Shown: in pieces, positions 15,377-24,086 of the stretch
Numbering within the stretch: position 1 is the stretch's first letter
Layout: each line of letters begins with the position of its first letter
Assembly: GCA_019119045.1 (NCBI GenBank)
Contig: DWXS01000054.1
Span: 1-36,221 of the forward strand
Direction of reading: 5' to 3'
Length of the DNA: 36,221 nt
Origin: Candidatus Mailhella merdavium
Lineage (GTDB): Bacteria; Desulfobacterota; Desulfovibrionia; Desulfovibrionales; Desulfovibrionaceae
Notes under the pieces: model-generated
Database searches by the model: none
What the model was told of the DNA's origin: nothing
Seen by the model: only the letters and a program-made list of their open reading frames with translations
Translations under genes and position numbers: made by a program

Positions 15377-16680
15377 GCCTTCAGCTTGCGTCTGTCCAGC
15401 ACGCGCACGGCCTTTCCTTCGGAGCGATCGATGGTGCGCGGTTCCACAAGACGAACCTTGGTGCTGATCCCGAGGAATTCCTTGATGGTCTTCTGGACGG
15501 ACTGTTCCCGTCTTTGCAGATCCCGCACGGTATCGGAGAAGTTGAGGCCGGAAACTTCCACCTGAACTTCCATGGTATCCAGCGTGCCTTCCCGATCCAC
15601 AATAATCTGATAGTGCGGGGAAAGTCCTTCCGTCTCCAGAAGGATGCTTTCGATTTGCGAAGGATAAACGTTCACTCCGCGGATGATGAGCATATCGTCC
15701 GTGCGTCCGGTGAAGCGTTTCAGACGGGCGAAGGTGCGTCCGCAGGCGCAGGGCGTATAATTCAGACTGGTAATGTCGCGCGTGCGGTAACGCAGAAGGG
15801 GGATTCCTTCTTTTGTCAGCGTCGTGATGACCAGTTCGCCGGTTTCTCCTTCCGGAAGCACTTCCCCCGTGTCGGGATTGATGATTTCCGGCAGGAAGTG
15901 GTCTTCCTGAACATGCAGACCGTTGCGTGCGGTTGCGCATTCGATGGCAACTCCCGGCCCCATGACTTCGGACAGTCCGTAAATATCTATAGCGGTAATG
16001 CCCATCTTCTGTTCGACGTCGTGGCGCATTTCCTCCGTCCACGGTTCGGCCCCGAAGACGCCCACACGAAGGGGAAGGTCTCTGAAGTCAATGCCCTGCT
16101 CGACGGCGGCATCATAGAGATGAAGGGCATAGGAGGGGGTGCAGCATATGCCGGTCGCGCCGAAATCGCGGATAAGCTGAGCCTGGCGTTTCGTGGAGCC
16201 GCCGGATGCCGGTATGGCCGTTGCGCCGAGACGTTCCGCCCCGTAATGGGCGCCCAGTCCTCCGGTGAACAGCCCGTAGCCGAACGCCACATGAATGAAG
16301 TCGCTGGATGTGAGACCGGCCATGGCCAGTCCTCTGGCTACGCAGTCCGACCAGTTGTCGATATCGCGCCGGGTATATCCCACGACTGTGGCCTTGCCGG
16401 TGGTTCCGCTCGAGGCATGCAGACGGACAATGTTTTCGCGGGGCATGGCGAAGAGTCCGAAGGGAAAATTATTGCGCAGATCCTGCTTTTCCGTAAAGGG
16501 CAGGAGGCGGATGTCGCGGAGCGTCTTGATATGATCGGGGCTTATGCCGCGTTCGTCGAAACGGCGACGGTAAAAGGGGACATTGGCATAAAGTTTTCGG
16601 CAAAGAGCCTGAAGGCGTCGCGTTTGCAGAACTTCCAGCTCTTCTCTGGGAAGCGTTTCAATGTCGGGTTGGAACATCAT
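15373..16680 (-). CDS. paaK: Phenylacetate-CoA ligase family protein (PaaK)
   Basis: An AMP-forming aryl-CoA ligase of 435 residues. The ATP loop is [17 protein letters not shown] (about 89-105), followed by [20 protein letters not shown], the adenylate motif [23 protein letters not shown], and the C-terminal hinge [20 protein letters not shown] CxC pair in [12 protein letters not shown] fits the PaaK group. In anaerobes such ligases activate phenylacetate or indoleacetate made from aromatic amino acids, often next to indolepyruvate oxidoreductase genes; those are not in this window. Two adjacent ATGs (16680, 16677) share one GGAG site. The PHP gene overlaps its end by 4 bases. Confidence 0.88.
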   Translation of the reverse strand: MMFQPDIETLPREELEVLQTRRLQALCRKLYANVPFYRRRFDERGISPDHIKTLRDIRLLPFTEKQDLRNNFPFGLFAMPRENIVRLHASSGTTGKATVVGYTRRDIDNWSDCVARGLAMAGLTSSDFIHVAFGYGLFTGGLGAHYGAERLGATAIPASGGSTKRQAQLIRDFGATGICCTPSYALHLYDAAVEQGIDFRDLPLRVGVFGAEPWTEEMRHDVEQKMGITAIDIYGLSEVMGPGVAIECATARNGLHVQEDHFLPEIINPDTGEVLPEGETGELVITTLTKEGIPLLRYRTRDITSLNYTPCACGRTFARLKRFTGRTDDMLIIRGVNVYPSQIESILLETEGLSPHYQIIVDREGTLDTMEVQVEVSGLNFSDTVRDLQRREQSVQKTIKEFLGISTKVRLVEPRTIDRSEGKAVRVLDRRKLKA

Positions 16681-16945
16681 GGAAGACTCCCTCGGTTCGT
16701 CGGTTCAGCTCTTGAAAGCTGGGAAGATGATGAATGTGCCGAACAGCATTCCATTGCATCCCGGCTTTGTCAAATGCTGTCTGCCCGCCGTTTTCGTCCA
16801 TTTGCGCCATGCCGGGGAATGCGCTACAAGGACTGCGGAAAGGGAAAGAGGAGATACGGTCGTCGCTGTTCCCGAAAACGCATGCCTTTTTCGGAACAGG
16901 GCGGCGTGAAAACGGCTGATATGAGCTGAATATGGTGAGGAATAC
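16681..16945. promoter_or_regulatory. Divergent intergenic region between paaK and rsfS
   Basis: 265 bases that must hold start signals for both genes. Short frames exist but none is convincing. A bulged stem CTGTTCC-C-GAAAA (16866-16878) / TTTTCGGAACAG (16888-16899) lies about 47 bases before rsfS and could influence its expression or end an antisense transcript. No clear promoter hexamers were identified. Confidence 0.4.
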
Positions 16946-17323
16946 ATGGAGAAAAAAAACATATATTCGACAATGAGCGCGCAGGAAAAGGCCGGGATAA
17001 TCCGGAGCTGGCTGGAAGAACACCATGCCCGCGACGCAGTTTTTTTTGATTTGCAGGGAGCGAATCCCCTGGCGGAGGTTATGGCTCTTGCCACGGCGAC
17101 ATCCGTGCGTCATGCGCGCAGTCTGGCGGATGGAATTCTGGAACTGTGCCGGGAACATAATTTTGAATTCCTGCGGATGGAAGGATATCAGGCCGGACTC
17201 TGGATACTCGTTGATTTGAATGATATCATTATACATATCATGCAGGAAGCGGAGCGGAATCTCTATCATCTGGAAAGTCTGTGGCGGGATGCGGAACCCC
17301 TGCCGGATGAACGGCATTCCTGA
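16946..17323 (+). CDS. rsfS: Ribosomal silencing factor RsfS (Iojap/YbeB family)
   Basis: Binds ribosomal protein L14 (uL14) on the large subunit and blocks joining of the small subunit when nutrients are scarce. The 125-residue protein has the family core DAVFFDLQGANPLAEVMALA, then SVRHARSLADGILELCREH, EGYQAGLWILVDLNDIIIHIM and ERNLYHLESLWRDAE. The ATG at 16946 has GTGAGG upstream; an in-frame ATG nine codons later is the alternative. It heads a run with gpmI (21-base gap) and the small zinc-ribbon gene. Confidence 0.9.
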   Translation: MEKKNIYSTMSAQEKAGIIRSWLEEHHARDAVFFDLQGANPLAEVMALATATSVRHARSLADGILELCREHNFEFLRMEGYQAGLWILVDLNDIIIHIMQEAERNLYHLESLWRDAEPLPDERHS

Positions 17324-17344
17324 ATTGAAATCGGCCGGTGGATC

Positions 17345-18883
17345 ATGAAATCTGTAAAACCTCTCCTGTTGCTTATTCTTGACGGCTTCGGTCTGGCTCC
17401 TGCCGGCCCCGGAAACGCCATATCTCTCGCTCATACGCCGACTTTGGACAGACTCCTCGCTCTGCCGGGAGTCACTTCCCTTGCCGCTTCCGCCCTGGAC
17501 GTCGGGCTGCCCGAAGGCTTTATAGGAAACTCTGAAGTAGGGCATCTGAATATCGGAGCGGGAAGAATTGTCTATCAGGATATGACCCGTATCGATCTGT
17601 CCATTAAAGACGGTTCTTTTTTCAAAAATCAGACGATACTGGAGTTGTGTTCCGCGGTCCGTTCCCGGGGCGGGCGTCTCCATTTCATGGGCCTGCTTTC
17701 CGACGGCGGCGTTCACAGCCATATACGGCATCTGGAAGCCCTGCTGAAACTGGCGCACGAACAGGGCGTTCCTGCTCTGGTACATGCTTTTACCGACGGA
17801 CGCGACACTTCTCCCTGCGGCGGGGCCGCCTATGTGGAACAGCTTCAGGCCATACTGGAGAAGGAAGGCGGACGGCTTGCCACCCTGTGCGGACGTTATT
17901 ACGCCATGGATCGGGATAAACGCTGGGATCGCGTCAACGTCGCGTGGGATCTGCTGCTGCGGGGAAAAGGTGAGGAGACGAGCGATCCGGCCGCGGCCCT
18001 GCGCGCCGAATATGCCCGGGGTACTACGGACGAGTTCATAACTCCCCGAAGAATGCTTCCTGCGGACGAGTCCGTCATACTCCCCGGCGACGGCATATTC
18101 TTCTTTAATTTCCGGGCGGATCGCGCGCGGGAACTGGCTCATGCGTTCCTGGATGAAGATTTTGACGCCTTTGAAAGAGGTGCGCGGCCGGATCTGGCAG
18201 GCTTCTCTTCCATGGTTTCCTATGACGCATCCCTGCATTATCCCGTAGCCTTTAAAAAGGAAAATCTCTCCCGGACGCTGGGAGAGGTGATTTCGCAAAA
18301 CGGCCTGCGCCAGCTGCGCATTGCGGAAACTGAAAAATATGCGCATGTGACCTATTTTTTCAATGGCGGCAGGGAACAGCCCTTTGAGGGGGAAGAACGC
18401 ATTCTTGTCGAGTCTCCGCGCGATGTTCCTACCTATGATCTCAAGCCGGCCATGAGCGCTCCGGAGGTGACGGAGCGTCTGCTTGAGGCCTGGAACGGTA
18501 AAAAGTACGACTTTTTCGTCTGCAATCTGGCCAACCCCGATATGGTGGGGCATACGGGCGTGTTGAGCGCGGCTGTGGAGGCCTGCGAAGTCGTCGACGC
18601 CTGCGTTTCCCGTCTGGAGCAGGCCGTATCCGCTGCGGGCGGTCGCCTGGTAATCACGGCCGATCACGGCAATGTCGAACGGATGCTCGACGATGAAGGA
18701 AAGCCGCAGACCGCGCATACCATGAATCGTACGCCGCTCATCGTGCTTGAAGGCGGGCAGAGCCTGCCCCTGCTTGATGACGGGCGTTTGAGCGATATTG
18801 CTCCGACTCTTCTTGAATTGTACGGCCTTTCCAAACCGGAAGCCATGACCGGACGTTCGCTGCTGGCGCACGTTCAAGGATAA
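17345..18883 (+). CDS. gpmI: 2,3-bisphosphoglycerate-independent phosphoglycerate mutase
   Basis: Interconverts 3- and 2-phosphoglycerate in glycolysis and gluconeogenesis through a phosphoserine, with two Mn2+ ions. The alkaline-phosphatase-like fold shows LILDGFG (D13), the catalytic serine in IGNSEVGH (S63), FTDGRDTSP, GRYYAMDRDKRWDR, FFNFRADRAREL, NLANPDMVGHTG and TADHGNVERM. The length of 512 residues is standard. GGTGGATC precedes the ATG at 17345. It lies between rsfS and a small zinc-ribbon gene 6 bases downstream. Confidence 0.96.
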   Translation: MKSVKPLLLLILDGFGLAPAGPGNAISLAHTPTLDRLLALPGVTSLAASALDVGLPEGFIGNSEVGHLNIGAGRIVYQDMTRIDLSIKDGSFFKNQTILELCSAVRSRGGRLHFMGLLSDGGVHSHIRHLEALLKLAHEQGVPALVHAFTDGRDTSPCGGAAYVEQLQAILEKEGGRLATLCGRYYAMDRDKRWDRVNVAWDLLLRGKGEETSDPAAALRAEYARGTTDEFITPRRMLPADESVILPGDGIFFFNFRADRARELAHAFLDEDFDAFERGARPDLAGFSSMVSYDASLHYPVAFKKENLSRTLGEVISQNGLRQLRIAETEKYAHVTYFFNGGREQPFEGEERILVESPRDVPTYDLKPAMSAPEVTERLLEAWNGKKYDFFVCNLANPDMVGHTGVLSAAVEACEVVDACVSRLEQAVSAAGGRLVITADHGNVERMLDDEGKPQTAHTMNRTPLIVLEGGQSLPLLDDGRLSDIAPTLLELYGLSKPEAMTGRSLLAHVQG

Positions 18884-18889
18884 CAGCAT

Positions 18890-19126
18890 ATGTCACAGCG
18901 TCCTGTACAACCCGTTCAGCCACATGGGATGGAGTTTCTTTTTTTCTATCGCTGTCCGCACTGCGCGCATCAGGTTGCGCTCATTTCTCCCCTGCAGCCC
19001 GCCATGGCGCAATGCGACGCATGCGGAAAAACCTTTCCCGTTGTGCCTGTCGATGTGCGAAGCATACAATATGTCAGACTCATGTTCGCAAACGGAAAAG
19101 CTGCTGCGGATTCCGATTTTATTTGA
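18890..19126 (+). CDS. Small zinc-ribbon protein of unknown function
   Basis: A 78-residue protein with two CxxC knuckles (C22-PH-C25 and C42-DA-C45) 16 residues apart, a standard zinc-ribbon spacing. The ATG lies 6 bases after gpmI, with AAGG overlapping the gpmI end as ribosome binding site, and a strong terminator follows. The tight placement supports a real gene. Role unknown; a nucleic-acid or protein-contact ribbon is possible. Confidence 0.7.
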   Translation: MSQRPVQPVQPHGMEFLFFYRCPHCAHQVALISPLQPAMAQCDACGKTFPVVPVDVRSIQYVRLMFANGKAAADSDFI

Positions 19127-19206
19127 CATAAATCTCAATAAGCCGCATTGCCGCAATATCGTCTGCAAAATCTCGCAGATGGGAATACTGCAATAGATAG
19201 ACAAGA

Positions 19207-19252
19207 AGAAAGGCAGAATCGCAGGCATAGCTTGCGTTCTGCCTTTTCTTTT
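19207..19252. terminator. Bidirectional intrinsic terminator
   Basis: AAAGGCAGAA (19209-19218) pairs with TTCTGCCTTT (19237-19246), with an inner CGCA/TGCG extension, followed by TCTTTTATC on the plus strand and a T-rich run on the minus strand. It ends the rsfS-gpmI-zinc-ribbon transcript and probably also the converging AsmA-like gene. Confidence 0.8.
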
Positions 19253-19360
19253 ATCTGATAAACATTTTGGGACTGCAAACTTCATGCGCCCGTTTCATAT
19301 TTTTCTGAAGGACGCTTTCGGCAAGCCTGATTCAGAGGGTAGCCTGTTGTTCGAGTCTTA

Positions 19361-22300
19361 TCAGTGCCCTTCCAGCGTCTTTTTGCCGGTGAACAGTCGG
19401 AATGGGGCGGTCAGAACATTTCCGACAAGTTCGAGGGTGGAAGATCCGATATTGCCTAGCGTACCTGTGACTGCGCCTATGATCTGGTAGGAGGTTTCCG
19501 GCTGCTCAATTTTTCCTCTGATCTGAATGGGGATTTCCGGAACGCCGAGCAGAGTGGCTTTTGCATCGGCAGAAATGAGATGCGTGGTCAGGTTTAATGT
19601 CCCTGTCCCCTGTACGGTAAGAGCCGGCCCTTTCAGGAGAAAGTTTTTACTTTCGGCAATTCCTTGATTGATGGTGCCCGATGCGGAAAGAGCATCGAAA
19701 AATGTGCGTGTCCCCTGCGCGTCCGTTTCAGGTGAGAGACGGCTGTCGGAGGGGGAGGCAGTCGTTTGCGACGAGTTTTTTTCCGTGACTGCCTGACCAA
19801 AATATCCTTTTTTGATGGAAAAGCCCCAGGTTCCGTTCAGCTTGTCCAGTGCGTCGCTCCAGCGGGTCATTTTGGTGAGCAATTTTAATTGAAGCGTTCC
19901 CGTACCGGCAATAAGCGTTTCCTGCTTCCGTGCGGAACTGAGAGCAAGGGCGTCGACGTCGTTCAGCAGCAGTTGAAAGCGCGTATCCAGTTCAGACGCT
20001 CTTCCTTCAATCTTGCCGTGCAGGGCTCCCCTCAGTTTGCCGGAGCCTGGCAGAGAAGCGGTGATGTCGCCTATGACCAAAGAGCCTTCAGATAAGGAGA
20101 GCGGTACGATGACATTATACAGCGGCGTTGAAAAGAGACTCAGCTCCGATGCCCGCAGCGTCATGTTCACATCATACGTCTTCAGAAATTCAAGGGGAAG
20201 GGATTGCGGCTTTTTCGAGGGCATCCCCTGCGGCAGGTAGGAAGAAAGATTCAGGTGGCCGATGTTCAGCTCTCCCCGGAGACTGTTTCCGGGGGAGGGG
20301 TGCCAGTCCAGTGTCCCGGAAAAAGGAACGTCATCCAGACTGCCCTTGAGATTTTTTAAGGACAGGCGGCCCTGATTCAGCGTCATATGAGTCTGAAGCC
20401 GGGCTTTGCTGAAGGCAGAGGAATCTTCTGTCGTCGGCAGGGGGTATCCCAGAGATGAGGCCAGCCTGCGCAGCTTTGCAACGGAAAAGACAAGATCGGC
20501 ATTGATATTGGGGCTGTCGCCGCTGCCGTTCAGACGTGCGTTTCCGGTGACGAGCGCGCCCGGGAGGTTCAGACGGATTTTTTCACCTTTGATGACGCTG
20601 TCATGGGTATTAAAGCCGATCTCGCCTTCTCCGGAAATTTTCAGCAATGGGGATCTGCGGGCGGAATCTGCCGCATAAAGGATACCTTTGGGGTATTCCA
20701 CGGAAAACGATGTTTTCTGAGGAGCCATGCGTAAAGACGGTTCTCCGGCCAGACCGAGCGTCATGACGGCGTTCGTTCCGGCAGACAGAATCCAGGCCGG
20801 TGTTTTGAGCGCAAGAGCCCACTTGCCGGTAAAATCGGCTTCATCAGGTACTTTTCCGTTATCTTTCCGTTTGCTTTTCATCCCTCGGGGACTGCTGTCC
20901 AGAGTCAGCTCGGAAAACGACAGACGCCTGCCGTTTTGTCCGGCAATAAATCCGTTTGTAAGGCGGATGCCGATGTTGCCGTTGATAGTTTCCAGTCTTT
21001 CCTGCGGACTGTCTCCTTTAAAGGAAAGATCCGCCGTCAGTCTGCCCGTGCCTCCCGCGGCGGAAAATCCTGCCAGAGAGCGCAGGGGCGGTTGTACGTC
21101 GACATTCTGCGCCCCGGCCACGATACGACATATATCGTCGATGTGAACGCGGGCTTTTGCCTTACCTCCGTACAGGCTGTCCGACGCAATGGTCAGCAAG
21201 GAGCCGAAACCGGCGTCACGGGGAGCGGGGGCCGCGGGATCGGCTTCCGGCATGGCGTTCAGAGAGGCTCCCTGCGCCGGCGTGATAAGACAGGATACCT
21301 GTTCCGCATGTATATCATGAAGATTGGCACGTTCCGCCTGAAGCAGAATTTTATAGCCCACGGGCGCAGGCGTATCATCGTCGTCAAGCGGAATGGCCGG
21401 GGGGGGCAGATCGGGCGGAAGAACTCCGCCGTTCTGCTTTCTGGAGGCGACAAGCTCGGGAAAAAGACGGGCCAGATCCACCTGAGGGATTGTTCCGCTG
21501 ATGGTGACGTCGGGTCGGGAAAAATCGGCGCAGGAGCCTTGTCCCGTGAGCGTCATACCTGCGCTGCGGGCCGTAAGCCGAGGCACGGTAACGCCTTTGG
21601 GCGTCAATATGAACTCCAGTGTGCCCGTAATATGATCGAGGGCGAGTTGCAGACCTGCCGGCATGGCCTGAGCAAATCCGAACCAGCGGGGAAGGCTGAA
21701 CTGTTCTACCTCCAGCGTCCCTTTCAGTTCGGGATTCAGACTCGTCAGACCGGAAAGCGTACCGTTCAGCACCCCCTTGTCCCGATCGAATTCGATGCAC
21801 ATGTTGCTGATTTCGAGGCAGTCAGGAGTTGAGCCGGCAAAGGGTATGCTTAACGAGAGCGGGGTAAGGTGACCGTTCATGGGAAAAATGGACTGCATTT
21901 CCAGTGTGCCGGAACTGTCGAACACGTTCCCATACGGATTGAAGGATACGCTTGCCCCGAGACTGAAACGGGCAGGTTCGGGCAGAGGGAAGTATCGGTA
22001 CGGATCGGCAATGGGATGTCCGAAGGCCTTGTCAAGAGAATCCAGCTGCGCGTCGAGCGACAGATGCAGAGCGGCAGAAAGAGTCGCGTCTCTGCGGAAA
22101 TCGATATCGTCGGCGATTAATCGGATATGTTCCAGTATTGCGGTAACATCGCCGCCGCAGTCGATATCTGCTCGCCTCACCTGGAGATCGGCAAGCCCCC
22201 GCCGCAGGCCCGGCCAGGTCGCCTCGAGCGTAATGCCCGTCAGGGACAGGCGGCGCAGCCCGTTTTCTTCCCGGACACTCACGGTTCCGTTTTCCAGTTC

Positions 22301-22762
22301 AACGCGCATTCCCGAAACTGCGGAAAACCACGAAGGCCTGATGTCCGACGGACTGTCCGATCCCTCTCCTCCGGGAGAAGACGGTATGCCCCGGACGGTT
22401 TCCGGCTGCTTTTTCCAGACAAAATCGATAACCGGTGAAACAAGCCTTACGTTTTTGACGACCGGTTCAAGGCGCAGGAGAGAGAGCCAGCTGAGTTCCG
22501 CAAGGCAATATTCCGCTCTTATCGCAATATCGTGGCCGCTTTCCGGGTGCAGTTCCAGCCCGTAAATTTTTACGCCTGCTCCGGGAAAGATGCTGATGGA
22601 AAGGCGTCTGATGGTCGGGTTCATTCCCGTGGAGTCGTGGATGAGGTCGGATACGGTTTTTCCGATGCGCGCCGGCTGAAGATATTTGAGATAAAAAACA
22701 TCCGCTGCGGCAAGGAATATGCCCCAGATAAGAAGCAGAACCATGCCGGGCCGTATTCGCAT
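19361..22762 (-). CDS. AsmA-like large envelope protein
   Basis: A 1133-residue protein with one N-terminal membrane anchor (PGMVLLLIWGIFLAAADVFY, about residues 5-24) and a long periplasmic part rich in short beta-strand repeats of the type GTLEVEQFSL, GTGTLQLKLL and GTGTLNLTTH. This matches the AsmA/YhdP/TamB superfamily, whose beta-groove proteins bridge the inner and outer membranes and carry phospholipids. The C-terminal region (about 1040-1115) shows the AsmA C-terminal pattern: SASGTINQGIAESKNFLLKG followed by PIQIRGKIEQPETSY. I chose the ATG at 22762 because GAGGAG sits 5 bases before it; ATG at 22765 or a start as far as 22891 are alternatives. Divergent from the membrane protein gene at 22915. 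Confidence 0.85.
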   Translation of the reverse strand: MRIRPGMVLLLIWGIFLAAADVFYLKYLQPARIGKTVSDLIHDSTGMNPTIRRLSISIFPGAGVKIYGLELHPESGHDIAIRAEYCLAELSWLSLLRLEPVVKNVRLVSPVIDFVWKKQPETVRGIPSSPGGEGSDSPSDIRPSWFSAVSGMRVELENGTVSVREENGLRRLSLTGITLEATWPGLRRGLADLQVRRADIDCGGDVTAILEHIRLIADDIDFRRDATLSAALHLSLDAQLDSLDKAFGHPIADPYRYFPLPEPARFSLGASVSFNPYGNVFDSSGTLEMQSIFPMNGHLTPLSLSIPFAGSTPDCLEISNMCIEFDRDKGVLNGTLSGLTSLNPELKGTLEVEQFSLPRWFGFAQAMPAGLQLALDHITGTLEFILTPKGVTVPRLTARSAGMTLTGQGSCADFSRPDVTISGTIPQVDLARLFPELVASRKQNGGVLPPDLPPPAIPLDDDDTPAPVGYKILLQAERANLHDIHAEQVSCLITPAQGASLNAMPEADPAAPAPRDAGFGSLLTIASDSLYGGKAKARVHIDDICRIVAGAQNVDVQPPLRSLAGFSAAGGTGRLTADLSFKGDSPQERLETINGNIGIRLTNGFIAGQNGRRLSFSELTLDSSPRGMKSKRKDNGKVPDEADFTGKWALALKTPAWILSAGTNAVMTLGLAGEPSLRMAPQKTSFSVEYPKGILYAADSARRSPLLKISGEGEIGFNTHDSVIKGEKIRLNLPGALVTGNARLNGSGDSPNINADLVFSVAKLRRLASSLGYPLPTTEDSSAFSKARLQTHMTLNQGRLSLKNLKGSLDDVPFSGTLDWHPSPGNSLRGELNIGHLNLSSYLPQGMPSKKPQSLPLEFLKTYDVNMTLRASELSLFSTPLYNVIVPLSLSEGSLVIGDITASLPGSGKLRGALHGKIEGRASELDTRFQLLLNDVDALALSSARKQETLIAGTGTLQLKLLTKMTRWSDALDKLNGTWGFSIKKGYFGQAVTEKNSSQTTASPSDSRLSPETDAQGTRTFFDALSASGTINQGIAESKNFLLKGPALTVQGTGTLNLTTHLISADAKATLLGVPEIPIQIRGKIEQPETSYQIIGAVTGTLGNIGSSTLELVGNVLTAPFRLFTGKKTLEGH

Positions 22763-22914
22763 CATATCTCCTCTTGACGCCATGGGGGACTTTTCGTACC
22801 GCTTGATGAGCCATATCCTCTTGAGGCTCTTTCCGGTTCCCATGATACGGAACTCGGCCTTCTGGAACAAGCGTTCGAATTGCCGTTTCATTATTTTTTG
22901 TTGTGGAGAATTTC

Positions 22915-23886
22915 ATGAATCTTTTCATTCTGCCCATGCTTTCCGTGCTGCTGTTCTGGTGTGCGGCCTGTACGGCTCTCCCGTTTCTTGTACTCCGGGA
23001 CAGAAGACTTGCCCGTCTCCGAAAGAGGGCCATATTCGACAAGAGGGCAACCCAGCTTTCAGGCCTCTGCGCTCTCATGTCCATACTTTGGGGCGCGGCT
23101 CTTTGCGCGGACGCCTATTTTCATGGGAGGATGGATTCTGTTGCCTCGACCCTGAGTCGTCCCCTCTGGCTGATTTTTGTCGGCGGCGAATGTCTTGCCG
23201 CTGTTCTGGTTCTGTGTTCCTTTCTGGCCGGGAAACGACGTATTCCCGTTTTCGTCGGCGCTCTGCTGGGTGGATGTGCAGCCGTGTGTTCCTATCTGAT
23301 CTTCATCCTTCTTCTCTGGAGCTTTTTGCGCGGCGAGGCCCTGCCCGGCAACAGTCTCCTGCCTTCCGCTCCGGGAGACCCCTTCCCGGCAGAGCAGTTG
23401 ATCCGCCAGATGATCGAATGGTTTGCGGCCGTTCCCGTCCGGGAAGATTGGGCCCTTTCCGGTCTGGCCTTGGGCTTCTTCTGCTTTTTGCCGCCGGTTG
23501 CAGCATATATGTGCGCGCTTCTCTGGTATCTTCTCCGGCGGGGAGTGGATGATTTCGGGCGTGATTATTATCTTTTTGCCGTTGGAGGAGGGGCCAGACG
23601 CGCTGCCTGGAGCGGCGCGCTGCTTCTTCCCTTCGCAGCGGTGCTGTTGTGGGTGACCCCGCCTTTTGCGGCGGAAGTCATAAACTCCCTGCCTTTCGGA
23701 ACCTTGAAACCCGAGCAGATGGCCTTGCTTTATAATATATTGCCGCTTTGTCTGCCTCTGGCAGTATTCTGCTGCTACCTTCCCTGTCGTTTCTCATCGC
23801 CTTTGCGCGGAAAAAGTCTTATGGTTCTGGCTCCATGCTTTCTTCTTGCAGGAATATTCGTCATGCTGGTCAGGCTATGGGGATAA
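22915..23886 (+). CDS. Polytopic membrane protein of unknown function
   Basis: A 323-residue protein with about eight hydrophobic segments (for example LFILPMLSVLLFWCAACTAL at the start, then near 50, 85, 105, 185, 235, 275 and 300). Basic loops such as LRDRRLARLRKR suggest a cytoplasmic side after the first segment. I do not recognise the family. The ATG at 22915 has GGAG (22905-22908) at 6 bases; a GTG at 22903 is in frame but worse placed. It lies divergent from the AsmA-like gene across a short gap and ends before a strong terminator, so it is a single-gene unit. An envelope role is a guess from its neighbour. Confidence 0.75.
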   Translation: MNLFILPMLSVLLFWCAACTALPFLVLRDRRLARLRKRAIFDKRATQLSGLCALMSILWGAALCADAYFHGRMDSVASTLSRPLWLIFVGGECLAAVLVLCSFLAGKRRIPVFVGALLGGCAAVCSYLIFILLLWSFLRGEALPGNSLLPSAPGDPFPAEQLIRQMIEWFAAVPVREDWALSGLALGFFCFLPPVAAYMCALLWYLLRRGVDDFGRDYYLFAVGGGARRAAWSGALLLPFAAVLLWVTPPFAAEVINSLPFGTLKPEQMALLYNILPLCLPLAVFCCYLPCRFSSPLRGKSLMVLAPCFLLAGIFVMLVRLWG

Positions 23887-23967
23887 AAGTCGGGAGAACA
23901 TGCCTGAATTTCCGGGGGCTGGAGCGCATTGCCTTTTATGATATTAGGAAGTAAATTGCTTGCCTGT

Positions 23968-23998
23968 CGTCCGTCGAATCGCTTCGACGGGCGTTTTT
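23968..23998 (+). terminator. Intrinsic terminator after the membrane protein gene
   Basis: CGTCCGTCGAA (23968-23978) and TTCGACGGGCG (23983-23993) form 11 pairs with one G-U wobble and a 4-base loop, followed at once by five T. This separates the upstream gene from ctpA. Confidence 0.85.
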
Positions 23999-24086
23999 CG
24001 GCTGATACCGCGGCAGTACCGCATAATGTCATACAGGCTGTTGTCTGTATTGTATGGCCTGTTCTTGCCTGTCCTGGGGGGGCAGT

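Noticed and set aside
14696..16042. A 448-codon minus-strand frame continuous with the PHP gene
   Set aside because: Its first half lies in a different frame within the phenylacetate-CoA ligase gene. The PHP domain begins at an ATG at 15376 that overlaps the ligase stop codon.
16658..18889. A 743-codon minus-strand open frame opposite gpmI
   Set aside because: It is antisense to rsfS and gpmI, whose protein motifs are unmistakable; long open antisense frames are common at this base composition.
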